A stretch of DNA of 64,000 nt from Symbiodinium natans (Eukaryota; Sar; Dinophyceae; Suessiales; Symbiodiniaceae). This document shows positions 61,078 to 64,000 of the stretch, piece by piece (position 1 is the first letter of the stretch; every line of letters starts with the position of its first letter). The position numbers were made by a program, and so were the translations under genes. The notes under the pieces are model-generated. The model had not been told where the DNA came from. It saw only the letters and a list, made by a program, of their open reading frames with translations, and searched no databases. Location: the NCBI GenBank assembly GCA_905221605.1, contig CAJNDS010001369.1:248001-312000 (forward strand), in the 5' to 3' direction.

Positions 61078-61211
61078 GGGGTTGTGAACTCAGAGTGATC
61101 TTGCGTCCTTTAAGAACTGCTTTGCACTCTTCGCTACCCGGAGCAACACCTGAAAAAAGGAGCGCGTCCGATCCGTTGCTTGCATTAGCTAAGAAGGGAG
61201 TAGCCTGAACG
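61078..61211 (+). repeat. DIRS-3 split direct repeat B2
   Basis: 134 bases, same as B1; flanking sequence resumes with CCAGAGTTC. Confidence 0.92.
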
Positions 61212-62549
61212 CCAGAGTTCATGTCTATAGCTTCTAGTACGTAATTACAGTGTACAGAGTAGCTAGAGACAAGCTGGTTTCTGGCGTGTTTGTTTGGCGT
61301 TGTTAGAGTCGTACTTACAAGAATCTGTTGCCCAGCCATGGAAAAAACAGCGCGTGCGCTCCATCAATTGCACATGCAGTTCAAGAGGGATGAGCCCAAC
61401 GCCTGGGCAATATGACAATGTCACAGCAAAGTCTAGGACACAAAGCTCTACAGCTGGACCCTTGGCCCAAACTGAACCACTGCACCAAGAACAGATGACA
61501 GGAGAGGCAACAGGAGTCTTGAGTAGTGGAGCCATGGACTTTGATGCAAAGTTCCCCCTGCGGGACCGATGTTTCATTGCAGAGTCGCGATCTTTTTCTG
61601 GGACAAGCCGCGAGGAACCATCGAGGCAGAACAATCTACCAAGGTGCAGCAGAACGAGAAGGCGGGACACAGGAGGCTTTACAAGCCTCTGGTGCAGCGC
61701 TGCCGGTCCTTGGGAGAGACCCTGCCAAGCCAGTCACTGTCAGTAGAGTCTGGTTGGTTGGAGAGGGTGAGGAGTTTATTCCAGGGTTGGGGCGCTGCGC
61801 AGGTTGAATTCAACTCTCTTAAAAGTTCGAACATGGGTTCAACCCAGGTTTGAACCCCTTCCCCGGACCTTACTGAGTAGAGATTATTCTAAATTCCACC
61901 TGCCCTCGTTTCTTGGTTTTGATTTTCGGGTTAATTATTCGAAAAGTTGAAATAGAAGAGAAGCAGAGACTTACTCAAAATTCCGCCCCCCTCGTTTCTC
62001 TACACAGCAACACATGCTCTTCTGACGTAAACAAAAGGCGGGGGGGGGGGGGGGGGGTTGGGGGAGGGGGCTTGGTCTAAACTCTAAATTCACAGTTGTA
62101 AGGCGCTTAAAGGAGGTTTAGGGGGTGTTGAAGGGGCGGGTGTTGAGGGGCAGCTTGACGAAACCCCCTGCATCTTCAGCCTCGAAGCCTTCGAAGCCTT
62201 CCTCCCTTCAACCCCCCCAGCCCTTGCTGCGAACGCCAACAATGATTGACTGGCGAGCACAATTTTGATCACTGTGGGCGACAGCGTTACTTTGAGACCA
62301 ACTACTACGGCAAGCTCTCCTTCGTAGTTGTGTGACGTATGAGCTGCTGTTGCTCATGGTCATTAGCCGCCGCAAGAACGGTGGCTTTGGTTGGGTTGGG
62401 GTTGATGTGTTTTGTTGTTCGGCTATTCTCTTTGCCGGAAAACCAAGCGAAGAAAGGGGCCATTGATCGTATTTAGTTCTTTTTTTAGTGGGCTTTTCAT
62501 TGTTTATTAAGGGAGACTTCTGCTGCAACTCCGCCTCGGATGCTGCTTC
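61212..62549. other. anonymous region right of DIRS-3
   Basis: Three overlapping open frames at 61294-61853 give no recognisable protein. Two similar 40-base stretches (about 61877 and 61967, sharing CCTCGTTTCT) look like a diverged duplication. An 18-G run sits at 62040-62057, inside a wider G-rich tract to about 62071. No gene supported. Confidence 0.4.
62040..62071 (+). repeat. poly-G tract
   Basis: Eighteen uninterrupted G, then TT, GGGGG, A, GGGGG. Could fold as a G-quadruplex; the exact length may be unreliable in the assembly. Confidence 0.7.
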
Positions 62550-62600
62550 ATGAAAAGGTTTTTCGTTTTCCGGTGGTACGAGTTATTTGTTTCGTTTTTC

Positions 62601-62825
62601 CCGCTTCAGGAACGCCAATTCATCACCGTGCACATTGACCACGTCCCCGGTTTTGGGAATGACTTGGCGGATGGCCGGAGCCGGAGCTACGACCCACTTT
62701 TTTGCGCTTTGAAGCTGCACGCCGCTCTGAAGTCCCGCGGTCCGCTTTTCCCACAGCCTTCCAGACATACACTTATCCCTTGGAACTCGATCAGTCTGTT
62801 TACTTGGCTCCTGCTTGAATGCTGA
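62601..62825 (+). pseudogene. RNase H remnant of another retroelement
   Basis: In the frame open at 62550-62825, ITVHIDHVPGFGNDLADGRSR is the typical last RNase H motif (H-x-x-G-x-x-N-x-x-A-D-x-x-S/R) of DIRS and LTR elements. A pyrimidine-rich stretch ending in CAG lies just before (about 62595-62609) and could be a splice acceptor. No RT is visible upstream, so this is a fragment. Confidence 0.55.
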
Positions 62826-62878
62826 TTTTTTGTACCCCTGTCGAGTCAAAGCTGTCGCCTGAAACCTTTGAAGCTTTT

Positions 62879-62962
62879 GTCCAGCATTCCTCTGCAGTCA
62901 TGCCCGAGCTTCCATCGACCGGGCTTCTTTCTGTGCCAACGAGTCGAAAAAGAAAGAGTGCC
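62879..62962 (+). repeat. diverged direct repeat, copy 1
   Basis: Starts GTCCAGCATTCCTCTGCAGTC and ends GAGTCGAAAAAGAAAG. Matches 63271-63362 apart from a roughly 10-base difference and several substitutions. It lies just after the RNase H remnant, the place where a DIRS B1 repeat would be. Confidence 0.6.
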
Positions 62963-63270
62963 GCAGTGAACTTGCATGCGCTCGTGTGTTTCCTGCCTGC
63001 GTGCAACGGCATAGCATGTACGATCTTGGCTCGCCGGTCGGTTGTGCTCTGCAGTGCTGGTCCGTTATTTTCAGAACTTTGCCTCCATCTCGCGACCAAC
63101 CATCCTTTGTCTTCCTTGCCACACTGCCGTCTTCGCTGTGGCCTACTTCTCTACTTAAAGAACCAAAGCGTTGTTGAGTTGTGATGCTTCCATGCTCACT
63201 GGGATCCTTTCTTACTATCGGTACGCCATATACGTTCTGATAAATGCCGCATTTGCTGGCCGGAGCTTCC

Positions 63271-63362
63271 GTCCAGCATTCCTCTGCAGTCCATCCGTCC
63301 GATGCCCGAGCTTCTCCTTTCATCGGGATTCTTTCTGTGCCAACGAGTCGAAAAAGAAAGAA
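63271..63362 (+). repeat. diverged direct repeat, copy 2
   Basis: Second copy of the repeat at 62879-62962. The spacing would fit B1/B2 of a decayed split-repeat element, but no matching A repeat was found. Confidence 0.6.
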
Positions 63363-64000
63363 AACGTGCTCTTCTTTTCGATTAACTAGCGTACATTCGT
63401 AAAGGACTAGTGCTTGGCAGTGCACGCCAAGAGTTTCTCGAGAACCGACAGCCTGAAAGCCCAGGCAAGCCAGAAGGCCAGCCCTAGCTGAGAAACAAAC
63501 GAAAGCACCTTCATTCAGGAAAACGCGTTTTTAGAAGATGCATCACGAGGTATACATATAGGATGCAATACCATGCAACATTATAATGCCGAATGGCCAG
63601 CCATGCATATGTGTATGCCGTCCAAAAAACATATATCCATGTCTTGAATATGTAATATGCAATTGCAAATTATCTGTAGTTCTAGAAATAGTATATGTGT
63701 GTATGTTAATATTGTAATATACCCGCAGCATACCTTAGTTATCGTTTCTGAAGCCAACCTTTATGAACGGCTTTCATCCTTGATTGAGGAACCGTGTTTT
63801 GGAAGATCTGGGTTGCGACATGCCCGCCCATGTGCAAGCGTGGGCAACCTCAAAAGATGGACCCGTCCGCAACTGAACGAGCGTACGAAGCAAAAAAAGT
63901 TGCCTTTCATTGCAAGACAAGCAGTCTCATTTGTTCTTGTGGCTGTGTCGCCTCTCACAGGCAAACTTGCATTCCGATTTAGCAGCTAGCCATGAAACAC
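63363..64000. other. right edge, AT-rich patch, no gene
   Basis: 63545-63725 is markedly AT-rich (ATATGTGTATG, CATATATCC, GTAATATGC) compared with the GC-rich window. Short open frames on both strands carry nothing recognisable. Confidence 0.4.

Larger units (their letters stand above)
51015..61211 (+). mobile_element. DIRS-3: complete tyrosine-recombinase retrotransposon
   Basis: Split direct repeats: A1 51015-51165, B1 60702-60835, A2 60835-60985, B2 61078-61211; a shared CG at the joint makes the boundary ambiguous by one or two bases. Genes: accessory ORF, YR, Gag, Pol, all open. Repeats look identical. Sequence style differs from the rest of the window: C-rich with strong use of GCA, TGC and CGC. 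This suggests a separate family with its own base bias or a different origin. Confidence 0.93.

Noticed and set aside
61800-61860. GTTCGAAC and GGTTCAACCC resembling a tRNA B box
   Set aside because: No A box or cloverleaf could be drawn around them.
62800-63425. minus-strand frames with a repeated FLFRLVGTER...TAEECW phrase
   Set aside because: The phrase is just the direct repeat read in reverse; no domain or continuing frame supports a gene.

Overview
This window looks like nuclear DNA of a dinoflagellate, most likely close to Symbiodiniaceae. Three things point there: long degenerate arrays of TTTAGGG-type (Arabidopsis-type) telomere-like repeat, copia and DIRS-type retroelements carrying cytosine-methyltransferase-like domains (such domains have been reported in dinoflagellate retrotransposons), and Lys/Gly-rich Gag tails. 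I see no convincing host gene. Nearly all recognisable coding sequence belongs to six retroelements, and all six lie on the + strand.

Layout. (1) 1-6947: 3' part of a Ty1/copia element (copia-1) whose pol reads protease, methyltransferase-like domain, integrase, 2-oxoglutarate/Fe(II) dioxygenase-like domain, RT, RNase H, then a hydrophobic tail and a small zinc-binding ORF. Both joints between its reading frames are shifted. (2) 6948-8740: degenerate, no gene called. (3) 8741-10162 and 49669-50580: degenerate TTTAGGG arrays with an interspersed TTTGCAAAC unit, split by the next element. (4) 10163-49668: a four-level nest. A LINE (endonuclease, RT, zinc fingers and a C-terminal ubiquitin-specific-protease domain; 12-bp target duplication) is interrupted by a DIRS-order element, DIRS-1 (17283-46953). 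DIRS-1 is interrupted by a copia element, copia-2 (22425-43089; identical 134-bp LTRs, 5-bp target duplication). Copia-2 is interrupted by DIRS-2 (27745-38869). At each of the three inner levels, removing the insert restores an open reading frame exactly. (5) 51015-61211: a complete third DIRS-order element (DIRS-3). (6) 61212-64000: mostly anonymous sequence with an RNase H remnant, an 18-G run, a diverged direct repeat and an AT-rich stretch.

The three DIRS elements share one plan: split direct repeats (A1 - genes - B1A2 - B2), tyrosine recombinase first, then Gag, then a polyprotein that starts with a methyltransferase-like domain followed by RT and RNase H. In all three, Gag and Pol are in the same frame, separated by one TGA; in DIRS-1 and DIRS-2 the context is TGA CTA GG, a known leaky-stop context, so Pol is probably made by readthrough. 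DIRS-1 and copia-1 also carry related dioxygenase-like domains. A retroelement that can both methylate and oxidise bases could mark its own DNA, in a lineage whose DNA is rich in methylcytosine and 5-hydroxymethyluracil. That functional idea is inference. The relative ages are direct: LINE oldest (several frameshifts), then DIRS-1 (one repeat mismatch, one gag frameshift), copia-2 (identical LTRs), and DIRS-2 youngest (identical repeats, main ORFs open).
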